Positions 44,883 through 57,831 of a stretch of 64,000 nucleotides of DNA are shown in pieces. The notes under the pieces were generated by a model. It was not told where the DNA came from and ran no database searches. It saw only the letters and a program-made list of their open reading frames with translations. The stretch is from NCBI RefSeq assembly GCF_950023065.1, contig NC_088677.1, forward strand, positions 72,875,469 to 72,939,468, written 5' to 3'. A program made the position numbers and the translations under genes. Each line of letters starts with the position of its first letter. The stretch's first letter is position 1. Origin of the DNA: Planococcus citri (Eukaryota > Arthropoda > Insecta > Hemiptera > Pseudococcidae).

Positions 44883-45600
44883 CTACATTAGTAAAATAAG
44901 GTTGGATTTTTGGAGAAAGGAGAGTAAGACTGAAGGCTTTTGAGCTATTTCAGGCAGAGTTTTAGGAAGGTTTAGTGACTTACTTAAATTGGTATGATCT
45001 TGACAGGTGAGTAAGATGTAGGAGATGGTGAGTTGGACTTTACAGGTAGAGCATATTGGAGGAGATTCTTTTTTGAACAGATGAGAGTGGGCGAGGAGGG
45101 TATGGTCTATACATGCATGGCATAAGGCAACCCTGGGGAAATCTTGAGTGTTGGTAGTATGACTTTGGCTGGGAATTAACTGCAAAAATATGGTTTCCAT
45201 CACAGCAGACACAGGGACAGGTGTTTCTGGTACAGGTGAAATCCTTAGTGACTGCTTTGCTGCTAAGTCTGCTGTTTCATTTCCCAAAATTCCTGAGTGG
45301 GCTGAAATCCAGGCTATGGTAACATCCATATCACATTGGAGAGATGAGATTTCTGAGGCAATTGGATGTTGCTTAGATTTAGATCTTAGTTGAGACTTGA
45401 GAGATGGAATTTAGTGAATCTGTGAAGATCACAACTTTTACAAGTCTGCTCTCAATTGCCATGTTTAAAGATGTAAGTATGCATATTGTCATCCCAGTTG
45501 TAAAAGCTTGTATCTCCAATTCTGAGATCACACCTTGTGTGAACCATTCTTTTTGCACTGTAGAGCTCCCTATAGGACTTGAATGCTCAACTAAAAGGTA
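44883..45600 (-). pseudogene. 5'-truncated non-LTR retrotransposon: RNase H and C-terminal Cys/His tail
   Basis: The frame ending at 44883 encodes IAWISAHSGILGNETADLAA, the last catalytic block of a retroelement RNase H, followed by a tail with C-x2-C and HTLL/CQDH-type Cys/His positions as in Jockey/I/R1-clade ORF2 proteins. Upstream, in a different minus-strand frame (about 45385-45600), VVIFTDSLNSI supplies the preceding RNase H block, so there is a frameshift near 45390. Reverse transcriptase and endonuclease are absent. This is a dead, 5'-truncated copy. Confidence 0.8.
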
Positions 45601-45716
45601 GTTTGTAATGGGAGAAAATTACTCCATGTTGATGATTTCTCCATCCACATTTCCACAAGTTAAGAGAGGGGGTACCCCTCTGTTACCTAATTACCTATAT
45701 TTTAGTTGAGAATTAA

Positions 45717-45830
45717 AGCCCAATAGGGAGTGCTACAGTGCAAAAAGAATGGTTTACACAAGGTGATCTCAGAATATGGAGATACGAGCTTTAACAGTTA
45801 GGATTAGGACGATGATATAGTTCATATGAA
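45717..45830 (+). pseudogene. Inverted duplicate of part of the non-LTR fragment
   Basis: GTGCAAAAAGAATGGTT, GATCTCAGAAT and GGAGATAC words match, in inverse orientation, the segment at about 45490-45600 of the neighbouring remnant. The two copies face each other about 115 bp apart. Several indels separate them, so the duplication is not recent. Confidence 0.65.
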
Positions 45831-45899
45831 AGTAAGGTAAATGCAGCTAATTACGCCACACTAAGGTTTGAGGTCATTTAGTGGGGTTAAAATACATCT

Positions 45900-46340
45900 T
45901 TGGCAAAAATGTGAATGAACCACCTCAAAGTACATCTCATTGGCTACCTTTCACGAAAAAAAAACTTTTTTTCTTACCTCTCCCCCAATACCGCCCATCT
46001 CCTGAAAATTATTCACAAAGGTGGCGTAATTATCAACAGGTGCAGGTAATTATGCCACCACCCCAAAAAAACTATTTAAAATCGATGAAAACATTGGTAG
46101 ATAAAAATCATTTGGCATTTTGGGCATCTTATTGGCTGCCTTTCCCTAAAAAACATTTTTTGTTTACCTCCCCTCCTATCCCACGCCTCTATTTCTGAAA
46201 ATTATTCACCAAAATATGCAGGTAATACCGCCACTCTCCCCCCACCCTCCAAAAAAATTATTTAAAATTATTGATAAAAACATTGCTAAGAATTATTTTT
46301 CAGCATTTTGGTCAAATATGTGTGAAAGTCCTGAAAGAGT
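45900..46340. repeat. Tandem repeat of about 190 bp, two to three units
   Basis: CATTGGCTACCTTTCACG at 45939 and TATTGGCTGCCTTTCCCT at 46130 start similar units, each continuing through a C-rich stretch and an AAAACATTG word. Fragments of the element end (GGTAATTATGCCACCA) are embedded in the units. Confidence 0.6.
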
Positions 46341-47288
46341 TTTGTTAAAGTGGCGTAATTTTTAACATTGGTACTTTTGTACATTTTTCAACATTTCGAT
46401 ACTTACACTGAAAAAAATAATTTTTGAAATATGGTAATCACTACCTCGAGTTATGGTAGCAGGTACTATGAATTGCAGTAACTGAATTGATTGCCATATA
46501 ATCTTGTAACGAGTACTGCTTTTCCAAGACACAGTACCATACTTCATGTAACAATCACTTCAAAATTTTTAACATCGTGTAGTAAGTACTGTAAAGTATG
46601 GTAATGAGTCCTATCAAGTTTGTAAAGGACTCATAACCATGTTCACAGGACTTACTACCTTCATATTATAACTCCCCATCCCTGATTTGTAGTAATGAGT
46701 ACTTCGTATCGAGTCCCAATAACATTACTTCATGGTGATCAGTGCCTTACTATAATAATGTAGGGAAGTACAGAAATGATGGTACTCAGTACCATACAGT
46801 TTTGTCTGGAAACTATACTTTTGATGTTCAGTACTTTCTATGCATATTTGCAGTTTCCAAACAGTCTGGTATTCTGTACAATATCAGTCTGTTGATCACT
46901 ACCAGATCGTATAGCACAAAACCCCAAAAGCATAACGTAGTAACGATTCACGTAATGTGGTAGTCAGTCCTATACCAGGGTAGTGAATCCCTTAATGCGG
47001 TGTTCAATACATAGATGTTGTATTGTACACCCACAATCGCGTCGATTATTGCATCATCCTGAGCCTCCAGCAAATTTTTAAAACTTGAAGCCAAAATTCA
47101 CTCCTCACTCCTATACTTCAACACACTATTAAGTCAACTGCTGGATGATGGCTTCAAGTCGTTTTGAGGCTTCCAGCTATTTTTTGGAAATTCTAGCTTT
47201 CCACAAAACCCAATTAAAACTTGTTTAAATCATTTTAAGCATGTAAGCTGGAGATTGGTGCTTGTTGACCTTCATGGCCAATACATAT

Positions 47289-47729
47289 ATCATTTTTTCA
47301 AAAAAATTTCTGTGCGAATAAATTTTAGCACATACCTATTGTGCATAGTAAATTTCAGATTTTCAATTACAATCAGTCGAACATTATGGAAATTGCAAGT
47401 CTTAAAAATTGTAGGTACTTTGAGGCTCCATTTGATGAAATGATGTGGAAATTTTGAGTTTCAAAAATCTGCTGGATGTTTCAGAACTGCTCAAAACGGT
47501 TTGAAACTATCATTTTTTCAAAAAAATTTCTGTCATTCAAAAAATGTCACAAAATCTGTGTAAATTAATTATAGCACGTACCTACTGTGCACAGTAAATT
47601 TCAGATTTTTTACAATCAGTCAAACATTATTGAAATTGCAAGTCTTGAAAATTGTAGGTACTTTGAGGCTCCATTTGATAAAATGAATGTGCTGGATGTT
47701 TCAGAACTGCTCGACACGGTTTGAAACTG
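47289..47729. repeat. Tandem duplication, about 220 bp, two copies
   Basis: ATCATTTTTTCAAAAAAATT starts each copy (47289 and 47509), and both continue through AATCAGTC, GGAAATTGCAAGTCTT or TGAAATTGCAAGTCTT, and GGATGTTTCAGAACTGCTC. The second copy has an insertion of about 30 bp and a deletion of about 30 bp relative to the first. Confidence 0.75.
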
Positions 47730-48249
47730 TTTCTGATTGATTTTGCAGACCAAAAAATTTATAGCTTTGTCCAATTCAAAAAATTTTGTACAAGTCTTAT
47801 GTTGGAAAGGCTGACCTTCCCATCATAATTTCTGCCATTTTGTTAAGTAGTATGACTAAACTTTTTTTTTTGGCAATAAGCTTGCTTCAGAATGATCCTG
47901 AGAATGTCACCGAGGATCGGAGGGGGATGCAATTGCTCCATATTTCGTATGCTGGAGAAGCCGGACTGCTTTTAAATTTGTTATCCTCCATAAATCTATA
48001 ATTTTGACCCAAAAAAAATTCAATAAGATAGAAATAGTATGTTAAATTACTGCGGATCTCATCACAAGGTTGTCACAGATCAACGAAGCATTAAATGCCA
48101 TTTGGCTCTTTTTGTTTACACTTTATACTAATTACAGTACAAATACAACATTAAAATATTACGAAGAGATCAAATCACAGTCTTATTTAAAAAACCGTTT
48201 AGAAATCTTGATACTGTATGCTCACTTGATGGGTGAATCGAATGTGTAC

Positions 48250-48323
48250 TGTGGTAGCTAGGTTGTTAGGGTAATGGATTTAGGTGTAGGAATATTGTAG
48301 GGTTGTAGGTTCGATCCCCGATG
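48250..48323 (+). repeat. tRNA-derived, SINE-like fragment
   Basis: GGTTCGATCCCC at 48307 matches a tRNA T-arm / pol III B box. The upstream part, including TTGTTAGGGTAATGGATTTA, resembles the tRNA-like segment at 59483-59552 along its length. There is no acceptor-stem pairing, so it is not a working tRNA. Confidence 0.5.
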
Positions 48324-48852
48324 AAGGCAGAAAATTTGTTAGATCGGATTCGAAAATGAAAAATATCAAAATGTTCAGAAAAATTACATCTTCATGATAT
48401 ATGTGATTTTTTTTTTTTAATTTCATTTTTAATAATTTAATTAATTAAATAAGAATAATCAGTGCTTCTTTCACCGCTTGCCCTACTCCTATGTACAAAG
48501 TATTCAATACAGTCTCAAAATGGGAAGTAGTACCATGGTATGGTAACCATTACTCTACTTCCAAGTTGTGAGCAAATCAAAGTATGATATTCAATACCGC
48601 GTGGGCATACACTGACTACCACCGTATAGTAACCATTCACATACTTTGTAGTTCAGAAATGTTGTTCATTACCATCTTGCAAGGGAACCTATATCAACAA
48701 TTAATGTAATAACTACTTTACCTCCATGTACTGAGAACATCGCCAATCTAGTACTCATTACCCGATTTTGACCCTGATAGGATTTTCCCATATTTTGGAG
48801 TATTCATTACCATATTTTCGGTGAGTGATTACCATTTATTTTTTTCAGTGTA

Positions 48853-49147
48853 CTTTGAGAAATAACAATAAACTGTTTGTCGCATTGAAATCGGTATTAA
48901 ATTTACTACAGGAAACATATCTTCAAAAAATTAGTTTGCCCTGATTACAAATTACAGCACGTTTCCAAACTGTGATCAACTTTAACATGACGTTTTTTTG
49001 GCATCAAATATTCAAAAAAGTGAGCCACAGATCAGAAAATTATCCGGTCCAGTGATATTTCTGTTTTCCTAGCTTGGCTTTAACAGTACAATCACCTAAA
49101 AATCGTCACATGACGCCATCTACCCGTTTACCATGAGAACTGTGGTA
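48853..49147. other. Inner flank of the outer TIR element, nothing further seen
   Basis: AT-rich sequence between the right end of the nested element and the right inverted repeat of the outer one. No ORF or repeat recognised. Confidence 0.4.
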
Positions 49148-49185
49148 GTGGCATAATTAGCTGCACTTACCTTATAGGTTTGTTC

Positions 49186-49304
49186 GTTTTGTTCAGGTTT
49201 CTAGTCGGGTTTTGCCCCGCGTACCCCGCGCGACCAACGCGCTAAACCCGTTAATGGTTGCGCGGGGTAGCGCGGGGCAAAACCTGAACAAAACGAACAA
49301 ACCT
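49186..49304. repeat. GC-rich hairpin, about 119 bp
   Basis: AGGTTTGTTCGTTTTGTTCA on the left pairs perfectly with TGAACAAAACGAACAAACCT on the right, and further in TTTTGCCCCGCG pairs with CGCGGGGCAAAA and ACCCCGCGCGACCA with TGGTTGCGCGGGGT. The loop is about 20 bp. It is flanked by TTAT on the left and TATA on the right. GC content is far above its surroundings. Confidence 0.75.
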
Positions 49305-50566
49305 TATACGTACTGAACTAGCACCCAAGCAGAAATCACAAAACCTAGCTATCACGAACGACCAAATAACCACAGTGATCCATGGATTTCAACTTCAACC
49401 CAGCGGTGTAAAATGAAATGAAATCATTATACTGAGCAATAAAGTTATTGATGATTTGAGTATTGAGTTGATTGTGTTCAAGTAATGATGTATCAAATGA
49501 GAGAATAGGTTTTTCTTAGTTTTTGCAAGATTTTCTGCATAGAATGGGGGAAGAGGATATAGCTGAATGGAGTTCACGTTTAGAATGGAAGAGGCTTTAT
49601 GGAAATATGAGTTATACAAAAATTTATGATTCGACAAATGAAAAAACCTTTTTTCGGGTTTATTCTTTGAAGAAAAAAAATTAATTTTGGAACAGCAAAG
49701 CAACATTATGGCCCGAGTGAAGCTAGGATATAAGCTCCCTTAAATTCATTTTAGACGTGAAGAAATGATTTTTCTGGTTTTGATTTGAAAGATTTCTTAA
49801 GAAATATTCGGCTAGTTTTGTAAGTATTCATTATTTACATGATTTTTAGATACAAAAATATTGACAAACAAGATCATTCGCCATAATGTGAGCAAAATTT
49901 TGGGACTATATCACATGAATCCATCAAGAGAATGCCCGATGAGCATCAAACAAATGTTATTGGTGCTAGAGTTAATTTTTGGCTCTCCAGAAATAATTTA
50001 AAACGTCCAGAAAAACTTGAAAACTCACCAGAAGCTGTAGAATGGTCCAAAACTTGCAATTGTTGATGTGTGGGATTTGAATGTAGTTAGGTAGGTATTC
50101 ACATTGTGATTGGTCCATGTTGATAAAAAAATTTCCATTTCATGAATGTGTTTTAAAAAATCGCCTTGGAATAGTTTTTTAAAATATTTTTTTTTTTTCA
50201 ATTCACCAAAAACCAAAAATAAAAATTTTAGGACTTGAATTTTTTATTCTGATACATACTCGCCTACTTATTTACTCATCAACGCGTTTTGAAGAACCCA
50301 ATCCAATCAAATGAGTACAAAAATTATCATTTTCTGCCAATACATAGGTAGATAGGTACCCACTACCCAGCTACGTAAATTTGTGTGTACTCATGAATAA
50401 ATGACAAATTTAAATCGCATTCTCCCAGAATGAACTTTCTTAAAAATTTCAACACAAGAAAATGCAAAATAGTTGTAATACTTATTATGCGGATATGTAT
50501 GCACATTGGTATTCACAATGAAAATTGTTAGTTTTAAACAATGGTACATGTAAAATATCTAAAAAA
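49305..50566. other. Intergenic, no gene seen
   Basis: Contains a 103-codon minus-strand frame (49395-49706) in T-rich sequence with no domain. It includes the 3' flank of the next minus-strand gene. Confidence 0.4.
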
Positions 50567-52673
50567 CTAATCAACACATTCTTCAAATAACCAAGCTTCG
50601 AAATAATCAGCGTAATCTGCATTCACATCATCGTCATTATAGTAAAACGACCACTGAAGTAACGTGTCATTATGGAAAACACACTGTAGTAACGTGCCAA
50701 ACTGTAGTTTTTCATCTGATTTTCGCATCGACTCAATTTTCTCTTTAAAACTCTTATTAGTATTCAATTTATTCAACATGAAATCTAGTATTTTATCATC
50801 GTCCTCAAGTAACCAACAAAGGAGAGATATCAACATCTCCAAAGCGTAACACTGATGAAACATACCTACATTTGGATCCCAATCTCTGAATTGACGCATA
50901 CATCTATCCATCCACATATGGAGAATTGAATCAGCATATAGGTATTGTTTCCTTAAACTTTTTCAATAAATGGATATCTTCGTTTACACACCAGTTTACA
51001 GCCTTCTCCCGATTAGTAAATGAAAATGATTCATCGCCCTGCAGCGCCTCACGAAACCATTCCAATAATGTATTTTTGGCGTGGTTTAATAAATGTGGCA
51101 TTGAAGAGAAAAGATGATCGTAGAAGCCCGTGATATGCAGATCAAATTCACCATTCATTATCCAATCGCGAAAATAATGCCACGAATGAGTCCCAATGTC
51201 CATCAGATGCGATTTGAAATCCTCCAATTGGCTTTTATCAGGAAAAGTTTCATCAATAAATTTGTCAAATGGTGCTGCTGCTTCAGGAGACCTAAATGCC
51301 CAAGCACCGAAGTAACTCTGGAGAAAATATGAAGATTTAACGATACGAATTCTCAAGTCATAAATAATCGCAGCATCATTTGTGACAAACGTTAAAAGCG
51401 TGCATAATTCTTGAATGCGTTTTCGTTTTATCATCATTTTTAGACTATACTCAATTTCAGAGTATTCGCACATATACATCTTCTTAAACAAGACAATCTT
51501 ATCTTCACAACCCAGACATAGTTTCATTACCATTTGCAAATCTTCAGGCGATGTACTCGCACCAACGATTACATCTTTCCATTGTTCTTTCCAAAATGTC
51601 TCTCGTTTTTCAGAGGGATACGCAGATAACAACTCCATCAGCAATTTAGTTTCACCAAAAATCACTGTAACAGGTCGAAAACGATCGGCACATATCAATT
51701 GTTTCAGTAGAATATCTACGTTCTGACTAAGGAGTGTTCCTTTCCTCAATTCATCAGATGCACTGATCCATATTTGAAAAGCTGCTTCATAAGCGAATTC
51801 TTCCACTAATCCAAACATAATTTCATAGAAGCTACTTACGGTGATTATACTTCTAGTTTTAACATGATTCCATAAGAGCATAACAAAGGTGTCAGATTGA
51901 TGAAATAAAGTGATCATAATGTGTGCTGCGTGTGATTCAATCACGCACTCTAATTGTCTCTCTTCGATGTTACACAATGCAAAAGATAGAAACTTCTTTA
52001 AAAAACGGCTTCTTTCAATTATTGTTCTAATTCGTTCATCGTCACTTAGATACTCCCAAAAGAACTGAAAGGCTGATAAAGTAATCCATGAATCGTCGTC
52101 AGGTTTGTAGTTCCATAATAAACCGGCTTCAGGGGAACTATACTCATCACTCTCCGCAATCAACTTATTTGCTTTGTCTTCCAACCTACAATTCCAGTAC
52201 TGCACCAAAGGATGTGAATATTCGTGCTTTTCTGCCATTAATGCCTTAATATCCTCGGGGAAACAGTAGACACATGCCACTCGGTACTTTTGCTTGCCGC
52301 TCAATTCATCACTTTGAACCAACTTTTGAGCAGTTTGACGGTAATTAATGGTACAATCGGCGCTCCACGAAATTAGATCAACCAATTCAAAATCACACAA
52401 TTCGTTTTCATTCTCAGACTCGGTGAAAAGGTAGCTATTGAATGTACACCAATGATTCAGACTTCGAGATACTGCATCAACATGCTTATGGATCATATCC
52501 TGAATTCTAGTTGGCAGCTGGCTGAGCTCAATGGTGGTTTTTGTTCCATAATACTCGTATTTGTTTTTTCTATCGTGATACCACAGATGAGATGCTATGT
52601 TGACACAAGCCAACTCTTGCAATTTGCCAACTTTCGAATAGAAAACCAAACGATTGCTGTTGTCAGTATCCAT
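50567..52673 (-). pseudogene. Intronless gene of about 700 codons with one frameshift (unrecognised family)
   Basis: From the ATG at 52673 the frame runs 580 codons to a stop at 50931. A second frame then continues to 50567. Its first ATG is at 50917, but the second frame is already open at about 50950 and overlaps the end of the first, so a single indel near 50940-50960 explains the break. The protein is rich in helix-forming, Trp- and Cys-containing segments (FWKEQWKDVIVG, CLGCEDKIVLFKKMY, NWCVNEDIHLLKKFKE), which suggests a helical-repeat scaffold. There is no signal peptide, membrane segment or catalytic motif. The absence of introns over 2.1 kb fits either a lineage-specific multigene family or a retrocopy. 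The frameshift may be real inactivation or an assembly error. Confidence 0.65.
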
Positions 52674-55600
52674 CCCAGATAGTCAAAATGAGCAAGTGGA
52701 GAGATCTGTAATCAAAAAAATCACCTATCTGTATTAACTTTTGAACACCTTAAGATGCTGAATTGAAAATTACATAAGTGTGTTTCTTTTATAGGTACGC
52801 AGAAAAAATTGGGATAGAAAATTTTTTTTGGTTATAAAATGTCAACAGTGTTTCGTTCAAATTAAGCGAATCTTTTTCATTTTTCTGCATTCTGTGTATA
52901 CGAAATAGTTCTGTACATTTTAAAAATTCTTTACTAAAAAAATATCTGGGTAGGTATTGTGTTTTTTCTCCTCGCTCGTCTCTCATTTTACTCGAAAATA
53001 TACAGATACAAATTTCCTCTTCCTATTTTTTTTCTTTTAAAAAGTTTATAAACAGAATATTTCATCCAATATTTTAGATGTTCGGGCTTAATGTACTGAA
53101 AATGTTGGAAATGTAATTGTTAGAATTATTGTGTTTTAAAAGACTTTTTTTTCATGGTTAACTCGTCTTATGCAATTTGATTGGTAAGTTTTTTTTTTTT
53201 GTAATAACTGCAGGGGTTAGGTACAGACAACAGGAAGAAACAGGATGGAGCAAAAAGAATCGCTCATCTAATTTGATGATGTAATAAAAAAAGGGAGTAT
53301 TCCAGCATCATGCAGATGATTGGAGAGAGGAGGAATAGAACAGATTTAGTTCAACTGAGTTTGAATAGGCTGCATCGTCATCTCATCTTATGTATTTTTA
53401 TTTTTATTTTTTCGTATTTAAGAAATAGGTATGCGGCATGAGCTGATATAAAAGGAAATATGGTTTAGATGTAGGTACCTATACAATGACACGTGTAGGT
53501 TAAATTTAGCAAGTACTATCGCCACGATTTATATTACTTGCCAAGCTGCAATAATTTATGACATGACACCTGAGAAAAATAAAATTGATATTTTTCGGTA
53601 TGAAAATCACAGGCACGTGTGAGTTGAAATGTGGAAAATTGATTACATTTACAATCGAGTTTTTGCTGACAAGTTTAAAGGGAACTTTTGGGGAAAAGAC
53701 TACAAAATACAACAAGTGAAATGATAGCCTATTTATTCAAAATGCTGCTCATTCGAGCTAATTTTCCACAATTATAATTTTTTTGAAAATTTAAAATTTG
53801 GCCCGAATCTTCAAGAAAAAATAAGTACAAATTAATCGATCAAAATTGAGGAAAAATTTTTTAATTTGATTTGCATTTTTGTTTAAATGGCCTAAAAATC
53901 GACTACTTATAATTCCAATCCATTCGTGACCATACATTTAGTTTTTGATTTTTTTTTCGAATTTTTAAAAATTCCATAAAAAGGACGTAAACAATGTTTC
54001 AAGATCGACGTCGTTGAAGGGAAGGGGTCCTTTCTTTTGAAAAGTTCGTTTTTGCATTCTCGTACATATCTTAAAGTTTGTCGATTTTATGAGAAAATGA
54101 TTCGTTACTTTTTGGATTTTTATCCAGTTGTCCAAAGTTGAAAAAAATTAATCAATTGAAAGAAGTATGTACTTCATCAAAAAATTCTGATCAAAAACTT
54201 TCAACCTTTGGGTCCGAACTCTCCTAAACGGACCCTCTTCAAAAAAAGTCCCTTTCTCAGTTTCCCAAGCAAGTCCTGCAAAATCGAAAAATCGAACAAA
54301 AAGAATTGAAAGAAGAGCATACCTACATCTGTAAAAATATTGAAAAATCTCAATTTTTATGTCAGAATTATTCCAAAAATGGCATTTTTCAAGAAAAAAC
54401 TTCCCCTGGACCTCTTCAACAATGTTCGTTATCCTTTACAGACCCCTAGACCTCTCTCACCCAGATAAAGTGTGGAAGGGAATTTTTCAAGCAATTTCAA
54501 ATTTCTGCATCAGAGTTCCTCCTGCTTAAATGTTTTTTTTTTCAAGAAAAAACTCTTCTCACGTCAGACCCCCCCCCCCAACAATACAAGTCTTCTTCAT
54601 ATGCAGAGTCCTTCCTTCAAGAATTGAAAATATCAGGAAAATTAAATAAAAGAAAAGTCAATGAACAAATTTTCAATTCATCGTCTCAGAATTTCTTTAA
54701 ACAATGATGATCCATTTTGCAAGAAAAATATTCTACACACATGAAAAAAAATTATTTCGTTTCATTTTGATTTTTTTTTGACTCTAAAGGGTTCCACACT
54801 GTTTACCAAAATTGTTCAAGAGACGAGGGAAAGTTTTTTTTTTTTTTTTCATTAAAAAAATATACGTAGTTCCAAAAACAAAAATTGAAAATTGTTGAAT
54901 AAGTAAACATCTATTTCATGTTTTTTCATCATCTGTGGTCGTAGATGCTCAGAACAGAAGGAAGAAAATAAAGAGGTCCCTGAAAAGGGAACTGAAGAAT
55001 AGTACGTCTTTATACTTTTTTTCCAGCTGGATTGGAAGTAAAAAATTATTCACAATATTCTATAAATGAATATTTATAAGTCTTACTCTAATTTAATTTT
55101 AAAGTCGTTGTTTTTTTTCAAATTTTTTTTGGTTGCAAATTTTCATATTTTTGTACTTTTTTTTATCACAGGGTCATTTTAAGACACTTCTTCCCGCCCG
55201 GATCCCCGAATTGATCTACTCACTACCGATATTCAAATGCCTGAAAATTTTATATTTTTGGGTTGAATAATCGAATACTATAGGCCAACCAAAGCGACCA
55301 AAAAGCCATTGTAGAGAAGAGAGATGATCATATAACTTTTCAGTCTTTCAAAATGTTGATCATTTGTATACTGAATGAAAAAACTCAATTTATTTCGATC
55401 GAGATTTGCAAAAGTACCTGTTCCTAGTTTTTTATCCCAGATTCTTGCGATAAAAATACGGAATAATTTTCATTAGGTAACCTAATTTTTAATCTATAAA
55501 AAATTATCAATGGTACGTTCATTTTTCAAGATCTTTAAATGGATCTGTCGTCGATGTTTTTATCTTGCAAGAGATCCAACTAAGCACTAGATAGATAATA

Positions 55601-57830
55601 TGTGCGAGTATAGGTGATATATGTATAGGTAATTGCACTCATCATAATCACTGGTCAAATAGTGAATTGGTCAGAGAATGATTTTTAACGCTAGATTACG
55701 AGCGCTTAAAACGACGGCAAGATGAGACGTAAGTGTAAGATAAAAGTAATACATATACCTAACTTCGTATAAGATAAATATGCAGATGCATTTTAATGCT
55801 CATAGGTTTTACGCGTGAATAATGACGTAATCCGCTCCAAAGCGGATGGTACTTAAAATAATGAGTAAATCATATAACAGAGATATTTTATTAATCGACG
55901 ATTACTCGCATATGCGAATTACGTTATGCAACCGGTTGTTATATGAGTATAACTATTTGTAGAAAATCTTTAACGAGTTTCCAGTGTGTGTTGTATGGAA
56001 TTTTTTCCAGAGGTGAAATTTCGACGAAGTGTTCATTGAAAGTGAATACTTGGGTATTAGGCTTATGGGCATTAATATAAGAAAGGCGAGTCTCCAAAAA
56101 AAAAAAAAAAAGTCAATTCGGTAGGTAACCAGATATTTTTTTTCATAGAAAATGGGTCTACAGAAATAGGCTCATGAGTAGATTTTTTTAAACTCAAACA
56201 ATAAATTGAGTTTTTGAAAAAAAATATTTTCAACTTGAGGGGGCTACTGGCACCACTTTTTTTCCAGATAGGGAAAAAAGCAAAAAATAGGGAATAATTA
56301 TTTTCTCATCCAAGGTAACAACTTTTAGAGGGAGGGGGTGGGAGTTGGAAAATTTCAACTTTGCAAAATAAGGTGCACTTTACCCTTTCCCTTTCTTCAT
56401 TCTAAGATGAAAGACAATATGAATTGAGCAGCTGATAAAAAAAGTCGTTTTTTCCAGGTCTACCTATCTGAACCATTATAACGTTTTGAGGACTTTTTTG
56501 AATAATTATGACCTCTGCAAGGGAGGGGTAAGTATTTCAAAAAAGATACAATACCATACGGAAAAGAGTACAATTTAAAAAAATGCAAACCTAGTTTTTT
56601 TTTGAAATAGGTATTTGGTTCAGAATTCAGATGCTGTAATTATTTCGAGCAGTTTCTTTTTTAGTGAAAACTCGTATTTATTTTACGTGGGCAAAGTCAA
56701 AAAAATATTTACAAAATTAAAGGCAATTAGTAAAAAAAAAAAAACTATATTTATTCTCATTAGTAAAACTGGATACACCTGGGAGCATGTACCTATATTT
56801 GTAGATATATACCTGGCTAGCGTTTTGTACTCTCTAAATATAGCATATCTGCTTATTAGAGCACCGTTTAAATGCGAAATGTATTCGACTGGTGTCTTAA
56901 AGCACATCTACTTAGCATCATTTCTTCTACTCGTATCTCACTTTGTATTTAGAACGTCCGATTTTTTTTCACTGGCGTGAGTATTTTTTGTGGATCGTTC
57001 TTTAACACGCTATAGCCACATTTAATAATACTCCGTATATAGGTAACTGAATAATACGTATTCGACTTATGTAGCTTTTATTGAAATTCACTACTTTGTG
57101 AGTGATTTGAAAAAAATGTGAGAGAAATGAGAAGAATGAAAACAGACGCAGGCACCGCCAATGGCACTTGCGAACGTGAATACGAGTAAGAGCACTTTGT
57201 GGTGTCTGTTGAACATCAAAATATGAAATTTCACCACACATTTTAAATTACATTTATGTAGGAATTAGTGCAATATTTAACCCTTTCAATATTTCAGAGA
57301 AATTCAACGAATAGATTACAAAAAATTTTCATTTGAGAAGTAGCACTGAAAAATAAGATTGTGATTTTGATTTTACAAAAAACAAGCCATCAGCTATTTG
57401 CTGATTGCAAGAGAGTTTTTGCATTTACCTTTTGCTTATTGGGTGATCTAAATTCTAAGGCTGTATGCTTTTGAATAGTTCTTCAACAAATCTTGATGGT
57501 ATGATCAATATAATCTCACTTCAGACACACACGAAATATCGTAATTTATTTTATTTTGAAAAATTATTAATTTTTCTGAATTTACCCTTTCAATTCTTGT
57601 ATAGATACTTATAAAGATGCCCGATTTTTATAAAATTAAATTCAAAACAATCTTTGGAATTTTGCTACACGAAATATGGTTATATTTTTTTTGGAAAATT
57701 ACAATCTTCACCGATTCGATTTGTTTTTCGTTGTTGAAAAAAAAAATGAAAGTACCCGCCAAAGTTATATCTACAATTTCAGTTTTGGCTTATTACATAC
57801 TTCCTCACCGTTTTATCTTCATTTTCATAT
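52674..57830. other. Long intergenic region, no gene supported
   Basis: AT-rich, with many homopolymer runs. The stretch between 53.7 and 55 kb is loosely repetitive, with TTTCAAGAAAAAACTTC-type phrases. A 121-codon plus-strand frame (56615-56980) opens with TTG and has no recognisable features. A 79-codon ATG frame at 57617-57856 is hydrophobic and lacks support. Confidence 0.45.
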
Positions 57831-57831
57831 C

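Larger units (their letters stand above)
46404..48852. mobile_element. Inner TIR element of about 2.45 kb
   Basis: ACACTGAAAAAAATAA at the left and its reverse complement TTATTTTTTTCAGTGT at the right, each followed inward by ATGGTAATCACT-type words. The sub-terminal 400-600 bp on both sides are crowded with GTAATGAGTACT / AGTACTCATTAC variants. The centre has a 220-bp tandem duplication and a tRNA-like segment. No transposase ORF is present. Confidence 0.6.
45833..49174. mobile_element. Outer TIR element of about 3.3 kb, carrying another element
   Basis: TAAGGTAAATGCAGCTAATT at 45833 is mirrored by its reverse complement, with one difference over that stretch, ending at 49174; the match covers about 27 bp. 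Inside lie two units of a repeat of about 190 bp and the nested 46404-48852 element. No transposase ORF was found. The right end stops about 11 bp before the GC-rich hairpin at 49186. Confidence 0.6.
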
